From Verrucomicrobium sp. BvORR034 (lineage in GTDB: Bacteria > Verrucomicrobiota > Verrucomicrobiia > Verrucomicrobiales > Verrucomicrobiaceae), in contig NZ_BATQ01000104.1 in NCBI RefSeq assembly GCF_000739635.1, forward strand, positions 1-64,000: DNA of 64,000 nucleotides, written 5' to 3'. A model generated the notes under the pieces. The model was not told where the DNA came from and searched no databases. It worked only from the letters and a program-made list of their open reading frames with translations. Shown here piece after piece: positions 18,442-26,813 of this stretch (the first letter of the stretch is position 1; each line of letters opens with the position of its first letter). Both the position numbers and the translations under genes were made by a program.

Positions 18442-18612
18442 CAAGGAGCGGCGGTTTGTGCCTTGAGCACAACCGCCCATGGTGATCGGACAGATCGCTG
18501 GTCCAACTCCTTCCTCAGCGCCCAACGCCTCACATAGTTCCGAGATATTGGCACCCGCCCCGCTTCGCTATCCCCCGGTGGTTGTGCTTGCAGCACAAAC
18601 CGCCGCTCCTTG
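18442..18612. repeat. MITE-like element with 20-bp perfect terminal inverted repeats
   Basis: Bases 18442-18461 and 18593-18612 are perfect 20-bp inverses, and inside each end is a smaller hairpin of TTGTGC paired with GCACAA. The 171-bp element lies between two convergent genes and has no coding capacity. A 13-base fragment of it (GCACAACCGCCCA) recurs near 28446. Confidence 0.65.
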
Positions 18613-18648
18613 ATCGAGGGTGCGAATTTGCACCTGTGATCATCACCC

Positions 18649-19266
18649 TCACCCCAGAGGATATCGCAGCGTCGCCACCACAGGCACTATCCAGCGGATC
18701 TGCTCGCGGGACACGTGCATCGGTGGGATCTCAGGTCGCAATGCGGTGAGCGTTGCGGATTGGTCGGCGCCCAGACTGTGAAACACACGTAGCAGCGCTG
18801 GTCCCCCGGCAGATCCTTTTAAGCGCACGATGACGAAGTCGCCGCTGCGAACCCTTGCGGCGGGTGAAGCGATGGCGAGGCAGTTTTCCAAGTCGGCCGG
18901 AATCTCGGGGCTGGCTTCCAATTTCAAAGCAAAAGCATGCGCATCCTCCGTCACAAAAGCGAGGTGCTTGACCGCAGCTGTCTTTGGAGTCGCAGGCGAG
19001 CTCAAAGCTCCCGCCTGGGACAAACTCATGAGAGGGAGCAAACGCAGGACAGGAGGGGTAGCAATGCGCCCTCCTGTCGGAGCAGCGGTTGAAGAGGGAG
19101 ACAGGGCGGCTTTTTCCAAATGCTCCATAAGGAGCAGCACGGGCCGCGACGGCATGGCTCCGGCTTCCAGCTTGGTGATGTACTGCCGGGACACGCCCAG
19201 TCGTACCGCCAACTGGGGGCGGCCCAGACGGAGACGGTGGCGCAGGTTTCTGACTCGCTCAGCCAT
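18649..19266 (-). CDS. XRE-type transcriptional regulator with S24/LexA-like C-terminal domain
   Basis: From ATG at 19266 the 205-residue protein starts with a helix-turn-helix domain (RLGRPQLAVRLGVSRQYITKLEAG, residues about 13-36). After a Pro/Ala linker, the C-terminal part (AFALKLEASPEIPADLENCLAIASPAA then GDFVIVRLKG) has the pattern of the S24/LexA peptidase fold seen in phage-type repressors. Whether the Ser-Lys dyad is intact is not clear. The frame is open another 174 bases upstream, but that part has no homology-like features and would place the helix-turn-helix far inside. Confidence 0.7.
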   Translation of the reverse strand: MAERVRNLRHRLRLGRPQLAVRLGVSRQYITKLEAGAMPSRPVLLLMEHLEKAALSPSSTAAPTGGRIATPPVLRLLPLMSLSQAGALSSPATPKTAAVKHLAFVTEDAHAFALKLEASPEIPADLENCLAIASPAARVRSGDFVIVRLKGSAGGPALLRVFHSLGADQSATLTALRPEIPPMHVSREQIRWIVPVVATLRYPLG

Positions 19267-19456
19267 GGAGATGCCGGCGACAGGGGGATGGACTCGAAGA
19301 TGGGGCATGCGCAACGGGTGATGCTGAACCCGAAAAGCGTGCCTGTTTTCCAGAACTTTGCCCATAGACCAAAAGGTCCGTTTTGGATTGGCCGGCTGCT
19401 GCGAGGTAGTGACAACTGCCAAATAGGAGGGCTGCACCAAAGAGCCTGCGATAGAG

Positions 19457-19477
19457 CTGCTGATTACAAATCAGCAG
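19457..19477. repeat. Short palindromic hairpin in a gene-free stretch
   Basis: CTGCTGATT and AATCAGCAG (9-bp arms, 3-base loop) form a perfect hairpin in the 350-base gap between the XRE regulator start and the end of endonuclease V. It resembles the other short hairpins at 29141 and 53531. The rest of the gap shows nothing I recognise. Confidence 0.45.
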
Positions 19478-19616
19478 GTCGGGCGATTTTCCCCTCGGCG
19501 ACTGAGCCGGACGGGGACCGTCGGGGCAGAAGCGAAGGGGGAGACGCAAAAGATTTCTGACGTTCTGACCGCCCAGCATGCCTTCTTCGAGCAGCCCTCC
19601 CCCTCCGATGACAGGG

Positions 19617-20129
19617 TCACACCCGACCGCGACACAACTGATCCGCACGCTTGATCAAAGTCGGCAACCGGTGCTCGCCATGCATTTGTTTCACGTGGAC
19701 GGCCGCCTCTTGCGGGGGCACTCCCGCTGCGGTGACAAACAATGGCCGCTGACTCCCTCCTCGAAATACCTCGACTGCCTCGGTCTGCCCGTGAAATGCT
19801 GTCTTGGCAACTCCCACGACGGGAACGCGTGTCTCCAGCGCATCATAGAGCCGGGCACCGAGCCCGGGACGCGCCAGCCCCAACCAGACGTAGCCGTCGA
19901 TGAGGATCAGGGCAGGGGGCTCGTCCAGAGACTGAATGGCCGCCATCAGACAAGGGAGTTCCCGTTTGTAAAACTCTCCGGGCTCGTAATCCGCTGTGGC
20001 AGGCAGGGTAATGGTAGTTTCCTTGATCGCCAAGTCGTCCGTCCAGCTGGAAAACACCACGGCCGCCACGGTAGCGCTGGCATCAGCGTAGTGGACGTCG
20101 AGGCATACCATGGGGGAGGCAAGAGACAT
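19617..20129 (-). CDS. Endonuclease V-like protein
   Basis: Endonuclease V nicks DNA near deaminated bases such as inosine. The pattern fits the family: CLDVHY (first Asp), YEPGEFYKRELPCL (Glu), ALILIDGYVWL (second Asp), and PVVGVAKTAFHG matching the conserved GVAK segment. The ATG at 20129 gives 170 residues, shorter than E. coli Nfi (223), mainly because the usual N-terminal helix of about 30 residues before the first Asp is missing. The open frame continues upstream to 20345 but passes through an inverted-repeat element, so I do not extend it. Confidence 0.75.
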   Translation of the reverse strand: MSLASPMVCLDVHYADASATVAAVVFSSWTDDLAIKETTITLPATADYEPGEFYKRELPCLMAAIQSLDEPPALILIDGYVWLGLARPGLGARLYDALETRVPVVGVAKTAFHGQTEAVEVFRGGSQRPLFVTAAGVPPQEAAVHVKQMHGEHRLPTLIKRADQLCRGRV

Positions 20130-20204
20130 GGCTGCCACTGTGGACCGGCGAGCAACGCACTTCAATTCACAGGAGGTTACTTGTTCAATCGAGTCCAACA
20201 GCCG

Positions 20205-20311
20205 ATAAAGGAGGCGGGGTCTCCGGCCCCGCAGTATGCCGGGTGGCTGGGGCAAAAAGGGGCTCAAGGGAAGCACGACTGAGCGGGGCTGGGACCCCTC
20301 CGCCTCCTTTA
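20205..20311. repeat. GC-rich inverted-repeat element between endonuclease V and esterase
   Basis: ATAAAGGAGGCGGGGT near 20205 pairs with GACCCCTCCGCCTCCTTTA at 20293-20311 with one small bulge, giving a ~107-bp element with a GC-rich centre. It sits between divergent genes and has no open frame of its own. It is likely a miniature palindromic repeat. Confidence 0.5.
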
Positions 20312-20371
20312 CCCTTTTGAGGATCTGTAAGACTGAATGCCCCACCCCACGTTGTTGAATCTTGCGCCACC

Positions 20372-21253
20372 ATGGGATCTCGCTTTGTCATCTTCTCATC
20401 CCTCAGCCTGCTCCTCACAGCCTGGCTTGCCTCGCCATCTGCGGCATCCGGCCAGGTCACCTCAGAGCCCCCGCAAAAGGATGCCACCACCGGCATTCAG
20501 AGCTATGCCTTGTCATCCCCATACCAATCCGGTCCCACGGTGGTGCGAGTGATCCTCCCTAAACCCCTCATCGCAGGAAAGCGCTACCCCGTGCTTTACG
20601 TCCTCCCCGTCGAGCCGGAAGGCAGCTTTCGCTTCGGCGATGGACTCGAAGAGGGACGCAAGCTCAACCTCGCCAACAAGCACCAGGTCATCTGCGTGGC
20701 TCCCTCCTTCAAGGTCGTGCCATGGTATGGCAACCACGCCACGGACCCGAAGGTACGGCAGGAGGACTTTGTGCTGAAATCCCTGGTCCCGGATGTGGAT
20801 CAACGCTTTCCCACCGTCGCAGATTCAGAGCACCGCTGGCTTCTGGGTTTCAGCAAATCAGGGTGGGGGGCCAGTGTGCTCCTGATGCGGCATCCCACGG
20901 TCTTCGGTTACGCTGCCACGTGGGACGCTCCGTTCCTATTGAACGGCGAAAATCACGGGAAAGAATGGGGACCGATCGGCATCAAGGACGTCTTCGGGAC
21001 CAAGGAAACTTTCCTGGCCGTGCTGCCGCCCACACTCCTCGCCGGCCACGCAGACGCCTTAAAGCAGCGCCGTCGGCTGGTCTTGGGGGTGGGGGTGGAT
21101 TGGAAATCGCACGTCGTCGGCATGCACGAGCTCCTTGACCAGCGCCGCATCCCCCACGCCTACCTTCCCGAACTGCTGGTCAAGCACCGCTGGGACACCG
21201 GCTGGCTGGGCCCAGTGGCGGATCAGCTCGTGGATCTCGCGACCGCCCCCTGA
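20372..21253 (+). CDS. Secreted esterase-like alpha/beta hydrolase
   Basis: The 293-residue protein has a signal peptide (FSSLSLLLTAWLASPSAASG). The body follows the putative esterase/feruloyl esterase (esterase D) pattern: YPVLYVLPVEP, then RWLLGFSKSGWGAS with the nucleophile Ser in GFSKSG, followed by a candidate His near the end (VKHRWDTGW). It probably acts outside the cytoplasm on an ester of unknown nature. It lies 195 bases before the DhaL operon on the same strand, but a promoter in between suggests separate transcription. Confidence 0.7.
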   Translation: MGSRFVIFSSLSLLLTAWLASPSAASGQVTSEPPQKDATTGIQSYALSSPYQSGPTVVRVILPKPLIAGKRYPVLYVLPVEPEGSFRFGDGLEEGRKLNLANKHQVICVAPSFKVVPWYGNHATDPKVRQEDFVLKSLVPDVDQRFPTVADSEHRWLLGFSKSGWGASVLLMRHPTVFGYAATWDAPFLLNGENHGKEWGPIGIKDVFGTKETFLAVLPPTLLAGHADALKQRRRLVLGVGVDWKSHVVGMHELLDQRRIPHAYLPELLVKHRWDTGWLGPVADQLVDLATAP

Positions 21254-21409
21254 ACTCCAATAATGCTTTGCGATGGCAAAGAATTCACCCGGACCGGTGG
21301 CAGGAAAGTCCTAAAATGGGCAACAGGGGTTATTGAGGGGGCTACGCACGCGTTTTTGCTTCTGATTGCTCCAAATCTGAGCCATGCTGCGTGTCCCGCG
21401 TTTGCGTAT

Positions 21410-21438
21410 TTGACAATACCCACCACCCCGCCTTGTAT
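21410..21438 (+). promoter_or_regulatory. Sigma-70-like promoter directly before dhaL
   Basis: TTGACA (21410-21415) and TTGTAT (21433-21438) are separated by 17 bases. A start about 7 bases downstream would leave only a few untranslated bases before the ATG at 21449, so the mRNA may be near-leaderless. The match is good at -35 and moderate at -10. Confidence 0.5.
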
Positions 21439-21448
21439 CCGCGCCACC

Positions 21449-22075
21449 ATGCCCAAGACCACACTTAATAAAGACGAAGTCAAAGCGATGCTGACCCTCG
21501 TGGCGGATCGCATCATTGCCGCCGAGCCCCTGCTGTCCGAGGCGGACCGCAACCTGGGTGACGGGGATCATGGTCTGGGCATGCAGCGTGGGATGAACGC
21601 CGCCAAGGAAAAGCTGAGCGACGAGTCCATCGAAAAAGCCTTCTCCAGCGTAGGCATGGCCATGATGAGCAGCATGGGCGGTGCGTCCGGCGCAATCTTT
21701 GGCACCATGTTCCGCAATGGCGGCAAGGCCCTCGCGGGCAAGGAGGAATTCGACGCCGCTGGTCTGGCGATCCTGCTTCAGGCCGGCCTGGAAGGCGTGA
21801 AGTCCCGGGGCGGCGCTGCGGTGGGCGACAAGACGATTGTAGACTCGCTGGAACCCGCAGCAGTAAAGGCTCAGGAAGTCACTGGAGCCTCCCTGATCGA
21901 TGCCGTGACCGCCGTGGAAACGGCGGCGCTGGAAGGCCTTGAGGCCAGCAAAGCCATGGTGGCCAAGTTCGGCCGCGCCAAGACCCTCGGCGAGGGGGCC
22001 ATTGGCTTCCCGGACGCTGGCGCGATGTCCCTCACCATCATCGTCGGCGCCATGAAAGAATACATCGCCGCCTAG
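21449..22075 (+). CDS. DhaL-type dihydroxyacetone kinase subunit (ATP-binding)
   Basis: The 208-residue protein is a DhaL/DAK2 domain: NLGDGDHGLGMQRGM carries the Asp residues that bind Mg-ATP, with SSMGGASGAIFGTMF, VGDKTIVDSLEPA and GFPDAGAMS in the expected order. DhaL phosphorylates a substrate held by DhaK, but no DhaK gene is in the window, so it may work with a distant partner or on another sugar. The ATG at 21449 is chosen because the earlier in-frame residues look non-coding and contain the promoter. It starts a three-gene run with an LsrF-type aldolase and a TIM-barrel isomerase. Confidence 0.88.
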   Translation: MPKTTLNKDEVKAMLTLVADRIIAAEPLLSEADRNLGDGDHGLGMQRGMNAAKEKLSDESIEKAFSSVGMAMMSSMGGASGAIFGTMFRNGGKALAGKEEFDAAGLAILLQAGLEGVKSRGGAAVGDKTIVDSLEPAAVKAQEVTGASLIDAVTAVETAALEGLEASKAMVAKFGRAKTLGEGAIGFPDAGAMSLTIIVGAMKEYIAA

Positions 22076-22182
22076 ATTTTCTGACTGATTTGTCCTAAAT
22101 CGCACTTCTGGTGCGATGAGAACATTCCCCAACAACCGTTTCATCAGACCCCAACTCAACCGACCCTACTAACTACAAGACC

Positions 22183-23085
22183 ATGGCAGACCTTGACGGC
22201 ACCAAAGCAGAGAAGAAGGAAAAAGAGTTCTTCACCGACGTTCCCCAGGCCGCACCCGGCTTCTTCCTCAAAGGTTCCCACCAGTACGACTGGGGTTTGA
22301 AGAACCGCCTGAGCCGCGTGTTCAACCCCAAGGACGGCCGCACGGTGATGCTGGCCTTCGACCACGGCTACTTCCAGGGCCCCACGACGGGTCTGGAGCG
22401 TGTGGACCAGACCATCCTCCCGCTTGAGCCGTATGCAGACTGCCTCATGCTCACCCGCGGCATTCAGCGCAGCGTCATCCCCGCCACCACGCAGAAGGCG
22501 ATCGCCCTCCGCGCTTCCGGCGGCACCAGCATGGCGCAGCCCGACCTCCTCTCCAATGAGAGCATCGCCTGCTCCATCGAGGAAGCCGTGCGCCTCAACG
22601 CCTCCGTGTTGGCCGTGCAGGTCTTCATCGGCAGCGAGCATGAGCGCCAGACCATCAAGAACATGACCGACCTCATCGATGGCGCGAACCGCTACGGTAT
22701 CGGCGTCATGGGCGTGGTGGCCGTGGGCAAGCAGATGGCCCGTACCGCCCAGTACTTCCGCCTTGCCACCCGCATCATGGCGGAGCTCGGCTGTCACATG
22801 GTGAAGTGCTACTACACGGAAGAAGAGTTCGACACCATCACGAGCTGCTGCCCCGTGCCGCTGGTCATCGCCGGTGGCAAGAAGCTTCCGGAACTGGACG
22901 CGCTGAAGATGAGCTACAACGCCATCCAGCAGGGTGCCTCCGGTGTGGACATGGGGCGCAACATCTTCCAGTCCGACGCTCCTGTGGCCATGATGCGCGC
23001 CGTCCGCGGCGTGGTGCATGAAGGCCTCACCGCCGAACAGGGTTTTGAGTTCTACAACGAGCTCAAGTCCCAGGGCGTGAAGTAA
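22183..23085 (+). CDS. lsrF: LsrF-type class I aldolase/thiolase (DhnA family)
   Basis: The 300-residue product closely follows E. coli LsrF as I recall it: MADLD opening, [47 protein letters not shown] with the Schiff-base Lys region, and [15 protein letters not shown] near the end. LsrF transfers an acetyl group from the phosphorylated AI-2 product to CoA. There are no lsrK, lsrR or transporter genes here; the neighbours are DhaL and a TIM-barrel isomerase, so the physiological substrate may be another phospho-ketose. It starts 107 bases after dhaL, with a small hairpin (22098-22116) in the gap. Confidence 0.85.
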   Translation: MADLDGTKAEKKEKEFFTDVPQAAPGFFLKGSHQYDWGLKNRLSRVFNPKDGRTVMLAFDHGYFQGPTTGLERVDQTILPLEPYADCLMLTRGIQRSVIPATTQKAIALRASGGTSMAQPDLLSNESIACSIEEAVRLNASVLAVQVFIGSEHERQTIKNMTDLIDGANRYGIGVMGVVAVGKQMARTAQYFRLATRIMAELGCHMVKCYYTEEEFDTITSCCPVPLVIAGGKKLPELDALKMSYNAIQQGASGVDMGRNIFQSDAPVAMMRAVRGVVHEGLTAEQGFEFYNELKSQGVK

Positions 23086-23103
23086 GGTCCGCCTCGTTTT
23101 CCT

Positions 23104-23155
23104 GAATGGTGCAACAGAAAGGCTTGCCACGCGCAACCCGGACGTTGCACCATTC
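23104..23155 (+). repeat. Inverted repeat hairpin between lsrF and the isomerase gene
   Basis: GAATGGTGCAAC (23104-23115) and GTTGCACCATTC (23144-23155) are perfect 12-bp inverses with a 28-base loop. It has no T-run, so it may modulate mRNA stability or be a protein-binding site rather than a terminator. Confidence 0.5.
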
Positions 23156-23203
23156 CTGTTTCGTCAAAACATCATTCGAATCGCACAGTCCCGTTACCGA
23201 ATC

Positions 23204-24226
23204 ATGGCTACTCTACCCAAACTGCACAACGCGATGTGGCCCGGCCTTGTCGGCAAGGAGCCCGGCACGGACCACCCGCCCATCAGCCTGGAGCGCATGC
23301 TCGAACTCACCGCCAATGCGGAAGTGAACGGGCAGAAGTTCGAGGGCGTGGACCTCTTCCTCTTCCATCCCCACACGGACCCCGATGGCAGTGTGGATGA
23401 CATCAAACGCATGGCGGACCTCATCGCCAGCAAGAATCTCAAGGTGGGCTCTCTGGTAGCTCCGATCTGGCCAGGCACCGTGGGGGATTCTGCCATGGGC
23501 ACCCCCGACCAGCGCGCCAAGTTCGTGCTCGCGGTCAAGAAGGCCTGTCGCATCGCCAAGATCCTCAATGAGCACGGCGTCCGCGAGTACGGGGTGATCC
23601 GCATCGACTCCGCCGGCAGCCCAGGCGCCTGGGTGGCCGATCCGGTCGCCAGCACAAAGAAGATTGCCGAAACCTTCCGCGAAGCCGGGGTGGTGGCCGC
23701 CGCCAATGGCGAGCGCCTCGCTGCCGAGGGCGAGATCTGCTGGGCAGGCATGCACTCCTGGAAGGACATGCTGGACCTGCTGGAGCAGACCGGCATGCCC
23801 GGCACCGTTGGCTTCCAGGCTGACTTGGCCCACACGTATCTCTACCTCCTCGGGTACAACGCCCCTGAGCACGCCCTCCTCAAGGAAGGCTACAGCCAGG
23901 CAGAGTTCGAAGCCGCCTACACGAAGATGACCGACGCCCTGCGCCCATGGACGATCGACTTCCACGTGGCCCAGAACGACGGTACCGTGCACGGCACCGG
24001 CTCCCATGACAAGACCGGACGCCACTGCCAGGCAGATGATCCGAACGGCAAGCTCGACATCACCCAGGCCGCCGGCTACTGGCTGAAGGACGCGGCCTCC
24101 CGCGGTATCCAGCACATCTGCTGGGATGGCTGCATGTTCCCGAACGCCGTCCTGGAAACCCCGGACACCTGGAACAAGATCCTGGCTGCCATGATCAAGG
24201 TGCGCGAGGCCCACGGCTGGAGCTGA
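23204..24226 (+). CDS. Xylose isomerase-like TIM-barrel sugar isomerase/epimerase
   Basis: The 340-residue protein fits the AP endonuclease 2/xylose isomerase-like TIM barrel: [60 protein letters not shown] and [21 protein letters not shown] give His, Glu and Asp residues suited to binding a divalent metal. Such enzymes isomerise or epimerise sugars or sugar phosphates. The gene lies 118 bases after lsrF and ends just before a strong terminator, so it is the last gene of the dhaL-lsrF unit. The exact sugar is unknown. Confidence 0.78.
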   Translation: MATLPKLHNAMWPGLVGKEPGTDHPPISLERMLELTANAEVNGQKFEGVDLFLFHPHTDPDGSVDDIKRMADLIASKNLKVGSLVAPIWPGTVGDSAMGTPDQRAKFVLAVKKACRIAKILNEHGVREYGVIRIDSAGSPGAWVADPVASTKKIAETFREAGVVAAANGERLAAEGEICWAGMHSWKDMLDLLEQTGMPGTVGFQADLAHTYLYLLGYNAPEHALLKEGYSQAEFEAAYTKMTDALRPWTIDFHVAQNDGTVHGTGSHDKTGRHCQADDPNGKLDITQAAGYWLKDAASRGIQHICWDGCMFPNAVLETPDTWNKILAAMIKVREAHGWS

Positions 24227-24264
24227 TTCCCGGCAACGGGGACACACTTGTGAAATAATGCAAA

Positions 24265-24297
24265 CCCCGTCAGGCCGATGGTCTGGCGGGGTTTTTT
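24265..24297 (+). terminator. Rho-independent terminator after the dhaL-lsrF-isomerase operon
   Basis: CCCCGTCAG (24265-24273) pairs with CTGGCGGGG (24283-24291) across a 9-base loop and is followed by six T residues. It is well placed 38 bases after the isomerase stop. Confidence 0.9.
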
Positions 24298-24425
24298 GTG
24301 TCGGGGAAGCTCATGGGTGGGGAGCACGATCCCGCATGAAAAGACGCTCTTCCGGCCTCCGCGCCCGCGTCCCACCTGGGGTGTAGGGCGACCGCTTCGG
24401 TTGCCTTATCGAGATCCTTCACCCT

Positions 24426-26813
24426 TCACATCGCATGCTTCCCGTTCGGTTGCCTCGTCGCCTGACCAAGAAGAGCCCGCAGTTCCGCAATGCCGACGGG
24501 CTTCACCAGATGGTGGTCAAAGCCGGCGTCATGTGAACGCTGCCGGTCCTCCTCCTGACCGTAGCCAGTCACTGCGATGATCAAGGCATTGCGACAGCCT
24601 TCGAGGTCACGCATCCGTCGGGCTACCTCGTAGCCGTCCATTCCGGGAAGACCGATATCGAGCACCACCGCGTGAGGCGCCCATTTTTCGGCAATCGACA
24701 GCGCTCGTGTGCCATCGTGGGCCACTGTGGTCTGGTGACCGGCCCGTTCAAGCAATCGGGCGAGCCCCTGTGCCGAGTGGACGTTGTCATCGACCACGAG
24801 GATGCGTTGTGCCGGAGGCTCAGCAGATGCAGGAGCTGGCTGCTTCATCGTCGCCGGGGCTGGCGTATCCGCCATCGGCAGATGAACGGTGAAAGTGCTG
24901 CCCTGCTGTGGCCCGGGGCTCTCAGCCTCCACACGGCCACCATGCATCTCGGCGATCTTCTGCACAATTGTAAGACCGATGCCGAGGCCGCCTTCACTGC
25001 GGGCAATCGAGCGTTCACCCTGAGTAAAGAGCTGGAACATCTCTGGCATCCGCTCAGGCACGATCCCGGTGCCGTTGTCCCGAACTTGGATCACCACCTC
25101 TCTTCCCTGCTTCTCAGCCGTGAGCTCAATCTGGCCGCCATTGGGCGTGTACTTGGCTGCATTCGTCAGGAGGTTGAGGACCACTTGTTCGATGCGGGTG
25201 GCATCTGCCTCCAGCCAGAGCTCGCCCGGGGAGTAGTGTCGGGCGAGGTGGTGCCCACGATCTCTCACCAGGGGTCCGGCGGATTCGCAGGCCCGGTCCA
25301 AGATGACGGCGACGTCGATGACCTCCTTCCTCAAGTGGATCTTGCCGGTGGTGATTCGCGAAACGTCCAGAAGATCATCGATGAGATGGGCAAGCTGCCG
25401 CGTCTGCCGGTCGATCACACCGGCGGCCCAGTGGAGGTCTTCCGGTTCACAGGCACCTTTGACCAGCGTGGCCGCGTGGGAGACAGCCGCCAGGGGATTG
25501 CGCAGTTCGTGGGAGAGCATCGCCAGGAACTCGTCTTTCTTCCGGTCCGCTTCGCGCAGCGCCTCGGTCTGCTGCAGCAGGGCCACCTCCGCATCCTTTC
25601 TCGCGGTGATATCCATGACCGTGCCGATCATCCGCGGGAACCGTCCGCTGGCATCGTGATAGAGGCCCCCATGCATCGCGATCCAGTGGACGCAGCCGTC
25701 AGGCCACACCACACGGCACTCGAATCGCCACGACTCATTGCTCATGATGGCGGCGAAAAATTTCCTCGATACTGCCTCGCGATCGCCGGGGTGTACGTGC
25801 TCGATGAAGGTTTCCAGCCCCCACTCCTTGACTGGCTCTGTGTAGCCGAAGGCCTGATCGTGGCGCAGAGAACGGTGCGACGTGTTGTCGGCCAGGTTGA
25901 AATCCCAGTCACCCATCTGCGCGGCGTTGAGGGCAAACTCCAGACGGGCCTTGCTTTCCCGCAGCTCATCCTGCGCGTGGCGGCGGTCTGTAATATCGGA
26001 GATGAAGACGGAGATGCCCCGGGTGGAGGGGTAAATTCGCACTTCCAGCCACCGGTTGAGCGTGGCGTGGTGCTGCTCGAAGTCCATGTTCTGCTGCTGG
26101 AGCATGGCAAACTGCACCGCCTGGTAGATGGGCAGTTCCCGGGCTTCAGGAAATACGTCCCAGATGCAGCGGCCGATCAGTTCCTCCTTCTTCCGTCCGG
26201 CGAGCACCTCCACCTTTTCATTGAGGAAGGTGCAGCGCCAGCTGGTGTCAAAGGTGACGAACGCATCGCTGATGCTGGCCACCACCGCCTGGCGTTCCTC
26301 CAGCAGGTCGCGCACCTGGTACTGGCGCAGGCGGGAACGCAGGGCCACTTTGCAGCTGTTCACCAGGGTGGTGGGCCGCACGGGACGCTCCATGATGGAA
26401 ACGTTGCCCACGGGGCCCAGCAGATCCAGGTAGCGCTGACGATACCGGGTGGCCTCGCCATTCCCGGTCAGGATGAGGATGGGCAGGTCTGACCAGGAGG
26501 GCTGAGCATGAAGCTCCTGCACCAGAAGACTCACGCTCTCCGTGTGGAGGGCTTCTTCAGCCACAAGCACGGCGGCACAGCCCACCCGCATGGCCTCCGA
26601 CAACCCTTCGATGTTGTGGCAGATGAAGGCATCCAGCCCGGCGGCAGAAAGGAAACCTGCGGTGAGGCGGGCATCATTGCTGGTGGGGGCCAGCAGCAGG
26701 ATGCGGCCGGCCGTCATGGCGGCAGACAGCGCTGGCGCGGCCGGCGGCAGCATGGGAGGTGGGTCTGGGCCGCCACTGGCGAAGGGCGCGGGTCCGTGGG
26801 TGGTGTCACTCAT
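24426..26813 (-). CDS. Hybrid PAS sensor histidine kinase with C-terminal receiver
   Basis: This 795-residue protein has, in order: a degenerate receiver-like region (RILLLAPTSNDARL...), two PAS/PAC units (FVTFDTSWRCTFLN; VWPDGCVHWIAMHGGLY), a HisKA domain with the phospho-acceptor in MLSHELRNPL, a HATPase_c domain (NLLTNAAKYTPNGG, DNGTGIVPE, GLGIGLTIV) and a complete receiver (ILVVDDN, VVLDIGLPGMDG with the acceptor Asp, and the KPVG Lys). No membrane helix is seen, so it should sense a cytoplasmic signal. Its ATG overlaps the end of the KaiC-like gene by 8 bases, indicating one transcript and a joint signalling role. Confidence 0.9.
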   Translation of the reverse strand: MSDTTHGPAPFASGGPDPPPMLPPAAPALSAAMTAGRILLLAPTSNDARLTAGFLSAAGLDAFICHNIEGLSEAMRVGCAAVLVAEEALHTESVSLLVQELHAQPSWSDLPILILTGNGEATRYRQRYLDLLGPVGNVSIMERPVRPTTLVNSCKVALRSRLRQYQVRDLLEERQAVVASISDAFVTFDTSWRCTFLNEKVEVLAGRKKEELIGRCIWDVFPEARELPIYQAVQFAMLQQQNMDFEQHHATLNRWLEVRIYPSTRGISVFISDITDRRHAQDELRESKARLEFALNAAQMGDWDFNLADNTSHRSLRHDQAFGYTEPVKEWGLETFIEHVHPGDREAVSRKFFAAIMSNESWRFECRVVWPDGCVHWIAMHGGLYHDASGRFPRMIGTVMDITARKDAEVALLQQTEALREADRKKDEFLAMLSHELRNPLAAVSHAATLVKGACEPEDLHWAAGVIDRQTRQLAHLIDDLLDVSRITTGKIHLRKEVIDVAVILDRACESAGPLVRDRGHHLARHYSPGELWLEADATRIEQVVLNLLTNAAKYTPNGGQIELTAEKQGREVVIQVRDNGTGIVPERMPEMFQLFTQGERSIARSEGGLGIGLTIVQKIAEMHGGRVEAESPGPQQGSTFTVHLPMADTPAPATMKQPAPASAEPPAQRILVVDDNVHSAQGLARLLERAGHQTTVAHDGTRALSIAEKWAPHAVVLDIGLPGMDGYEVARRMRDLEGCRNALIIAVTGYGQEEDRQRSHDAGFDHHLVKPVGIAELRALLGQATRQPNGKHAM

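Noticed and set aside
16607-18472. 621-codon open frame antisense to the lipase-like gene
   Set aside because: Shadow frame; the sense frame has a signal peptide and GHSMGG.
22156-23136. 326-codon open frame antisense to lsrF
   Set aside because: Shadow frame in GC-rich coding DNA; the sense protein is a clear LsrF homologue.
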